Below are positions 62,070 through 64,000 of a DNA stretch of 64,000 nt, piece after piece. A model generated the notes under the pieces. It searched no databases and was not told where the DNA came from. It saw only the letters and a list, made by a program, of their open reading frames with translations. Position numbers and translations under genes: made by a program. Position 1 is the stretch's first letter; each line of letters starts with the position of its first letter. The stretch covers positions 248,001-312,000 of the forward strand of contig DASYBU010000014.1 in the NCBI GenBank assembly GCA_036500605.1. The letters are read 5' to 3'. This DNA comes from JAFALK01 sp036500605. GTDB lineage: Bacteria > Pseudomonadota > Gammaproteobacteria > Burkholderiales > Burkholderiaceae_C.

Positions 62070-62167
62070 CGCCTGAGTCCTGCTGACACCGGGACGCAAC
62101 AAAAATCATCTTCTGAAACTGCCGCAGCCAACTTTTCATAATTCCTGAGCGGCAGATACTGCCGCCC

Positions 62168-63019
62168 ATGCGCAGCAAATTGTTTGTTCCTGGCGTGCGT
62201 CCCGAGCTTTTTGCCAAGGCGCTGGCGTCGGCGGCGGATGCCGTGTCGATCGATCTTGAAGATGCGGTGCCCGAAGATCGCAAGGATGAGGCGCGCGCGG
62301 CCGTGTGTGCGTTCCTCGAATCGGCTGCCGCCAAGGCCAGCGACAAGCTGATCGTCGTGCGCGTCAACGCGCTGGCCTCCGCGCATTTTGAGGCCGATGT
62401 CCAGGCTCTCGCCGGAGCCGCCGTGCACCTGCTCAACCTGCCCAAGATCGAATCGGCACAGGAAGTGCGCACCGCCATCGCCGTGATGGATCGGCATGCG
62501 CAGGGAGCCAGCGGCCAGGTCGGCCTGCTGCTCAATATCGAAACCCCCAGCGGCCTGCACCGCGCCGCGGAGATCGCCGGCGCGAGTCCGCGCGTCTGGG
62601 GCTTGCAGCTGGGCCTGGGCGATCTGTTTGAACCGCATGGCATCGAGCGCGACAGCGCTGCCAATCTGCATGCAGCGATGTTCGCCTTGCGCATGGCCGC
62701 GGCGGAGGCCGGCGTGCAGGCCTGCGACGGCGCCTTTGCGGACATCGCCAACCCGGACGGTTTCCGCGCCGAGGCGCAGATGTCCCGAGCGCTGGGCTTC
62801 ATCGGCAAGAGCTGCATCCACCCGAGCCAGATCGCGCTGGCCAACGAGATCTACCAACCCGATGAAGAGCAACGCGCGCACGCGCAACGTGTCGTGGAAG
62901 CAGCGGCCGAAGCCGCGCGGGCCGGCCGTGGCGCCTTTGTCGTCGATGGCCGCATGATCGACCCTCCCTACCTGCTGCGCGCCCGTCAGATCGTGGCGGC
63001 GTCCACCTCCAGAAAGTAG
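62168..63019 (+). CDS. HpcH/HpaI aldolase / citrate-lyase-beta-family protein (CitE-like)
   Basis: The 283-residue protein opens RSKLFVPGVRPELFAKAL, has SIDLEDAVPEDRKDEAR (about 30-46, metal-binding acid residues), LIVVRVNALAS, LLNLPKIESAQEV (about 95-107) and a C-terminal GKSCIHPSQIALANEIY. These are CitE-type features; such enzymes cleave citramalyl-, malyl- or hydroxymethylglutaryl-CoA. The exact substrate is not clear. It is followed six bases later by the transporter fusion. Confidence 0.92.
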   Translation: MRSKLFVPGVRPELFAKALASAADAVSIDLEDAVPEDRKDEARAAVCAFLESAAAKASDKLIVVRVNALASAHFEADVQALAGAAVHLLNLPKIESAQEVRTAIAVMDRHAQGASGQVGLLLNIETPSGLHRAAEIAGASPRVWGLQLGLGDLFEPHGIERDSAANLHAAMFALRMAAAEAGVQACDGAFADIANPDGFRAEAQMSRALGFIGKSCIHPSQIALANEIYQPDEEQRAHAQRVVEAAAEAARAGRGAFVVDGRMIDPPYLLRARQIVAASTSRK

Positions 63020-63025
63020 CCCTTG

Positions 63026-64000
63026 ATGAGGCGTTTGTTCCTTCTGCGTGCCTTGCCACGCCTGTGCATCGCGGCCCTGTTGTGGGCCGTGCTGCCGGCC
63101 GGCGCTGAAAGCCTGGTCAGCGTGCGCAGCGGCAGTCTTCCGGCGCCGGGTTCCGCAGCGCCGGTCGACACGCTGCTGACGATCGGCGGCCATCTGCTGG
63201 CGCTGGGGCCCGATCGGGCCGCCTTGCTCGATGCCGACCGCAAGACCTGGCAGCCGCTCCCTGCGCTGAAGCCCGACGTTAGCGCCAGCGTCCAGGACCT
63301 GGTGTTGCGCGGCGATCATGTCGAGCGCCTGAGCCTGGGCGAAGGCCCGAGCGTGCGCAGCGCCGAACTTGCGCAGCTGCCGCAGCCGCTGTCGAACGCG
63401 CTGATCGCCACGCAAAGCGATGCGCTCTATCTCGCGGGCATCGGGGCCGACGGCAGCGCGCGCGTCTTCCAGCGCAGCCTCGGCGATGTACCCGGCATCA
63501 CCTGGAAAGTGATCCCGGCCTGGCCCGATGGCGGGCGGCCCGTGGCGCTCGTGGCCCAGACGAGCGCCTTGTTCCTCGCCGTGGCCGACGAGGGCAAGCC
63601 CGGCCGCCTGTTGCGCTGGTCCGGCGACAAGGGCTGGACGTCGCTTGGCGCTCTGCCCGGCCCGGTGCTCGCCCATTCGGCGCGCGCCACTGGCCAGGCG
63701 CATCTGATGTTCCTCATCGGCAATGGCGGCAATGGCGGCGGCGCAGCGCCTCGCTTGATGACCTTCCACACGATCACCGGCTCCTGGGCCACGCTGCCCG
63801 CCAGCGCGCTGCCCACGGATGCAAAACTCTCGACCGCCTGGAAGGACGGCTTTGCCTGGCTCGGCGCCGATGCGTCGCAGCCGCTCGTCAGCGCCCAGGT
63901 CGAGGCCGGCAAGCAGCTGCTGAAATGGCTCGACTGGGTCGTCATCGTCGTCTACCTGAGCGCGATGCTGGGCATGGGCCTGTACTTCTATCTGCGCGAA
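63026..64000 (+). CDS. Beta-propeller/sodium:solute symporter fusion protein, 5' part
   Basis: The frame is open to the window end (325 codons). It has a signal peptide (ending AGAES), then about 270 residues of Kelch/NanM-like propeller sequence (LLTIGGHLLALGPDRAALLD, ALYLAGIGADGS, MFLIGNGGNGG), and at about 305-325 LDWVVIVVYLSAMLGMGLYF, the first helix of a sodium:solute symporter. NanM-SSS fusions occur as sugar or sialic-acid uptake systems. Remainder lies outside the window. Follows the CitE-like gene by six bases. Confidence 0.82.
   Translation, partial: MRRLFLLRALPRLCIAALLWAVLPAGAESLVSVRSGSLPAPGSAAPVDTLLTIGGHLLALGPDRAALLDADRKTWQPLPALKPDVSASVQDLVLRGDHVERLSLGEGPSVRSAELAQLPQPLSNALIATQSDALYLAGIGADGSARVFQRSLGDVPGITWKVIPAWPDGGRPVALVAQTSALFLAVADEGKPGRLLRWSGDKGWTSLGALPGPVLAHSARATGQAHLMFLIGNGGNGGGAAPRLMTFHTITGSWATLPASALPTDAKLSTAWKDGFAWLGADASQPLVSAQVEAGKQLLKWLDWVVIVVYLSAMLGMGLYFYLRE

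Overview
The window is GC-rich DNA with dense, mostly non-overlapping genes, many ATGA start/stop overlaps, and gene content typical of Betaproteobacteria. An MHFG-type PEP-CTERM protein, a SWIB protein with an H1-like tail, DUF2946, cytochrome c5, and ilvE next to a zf-CHCC gene all point to Burkholderiales, perhaps a Roseateles/Paucibacter-like member of the Comamonadaceae/Sphaerotilaceae group. The genus is inference only.

Left part (1-8.9 kb). A glycan or glycosylation locus comes first: a partial GtrA, an FAD oxidoreductase, a PglL/Wzy-like O-oligosaccharyl ligase, an integral membrane protein, a GT2 glycosyltransferase and a second GtrA. Next are moaC, a periplasmic M48 metalloprotease with a TPR tail, and a small holin-like membrane protein. 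At 9.0-17.3 kb a good Fur box precedes an eight-gene iron operon: tonB, siderophore receptor, PiuC-type hydroxylase, PepSY membrane protein, DUF2271, DUF4198, ApbE and a flavodoxin/FNR-type reductase. The DUF2271 protein carries a DGVSGAT motif of the kind ApbE flavinylates, so the operon probably builds an electron path to the periplasm for reductive iron release.

Middle (17.4-37.2 kb). This is ordinary core genome: SWIB/H1-like protein with a clear terminator, PEP-CTERM protein, mmsA, a TPR protein with a degenerate GGDEF domain, an SDR, RlpA, an FAH-family enzyme, nadC, radA, an active-looking diguanylate cyclase, a LysR/DMT-exporter pair, an ilvE/zf-CHCC/NTF2/YheT run, a sulfur module (metallo-beta-lactamase fold plus two YeeE halves), a frameshifted solute-binding protein, cytochrome c5 and tRNA-Arg(CCG).

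Accessory island (about 37.24-60.8 kb). Immediately after the tRNA base composition drops and gene content changes. From right to left, all on the minus strand, there is an orphan TniQ-XRE protein, a 2057-residue exported SpvB/FG-GAP protein with nine ASH-type Ig repeats, a 1304-residue RHS protein with a Sec signal and a variable C-terminal toxin-like tail, a SUKH/SMI1-type immunity protein, and an 11-gene hybrid type II secretion/type IV pilus-like operon. That operon has PilO-, PilP/GspC-, PilM- and PilN-like proteins, a secretin with a C-terminal cohesin domain, four pseudopilins, GspF and GspE. The most interesting reading is a dedicated exporter beside its own giant Tc/RHS-type toxin, toxin-immunity pair and adhesin-like partner. 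This is inference from layout.

Right end (60.8-64 kb). Core-like genes resume: a serine beta-lactamase-fold hydrolase, a CitE-type lyase, and the start of a beta-propeller/sodium:solute symporter fusion cut by the window end.
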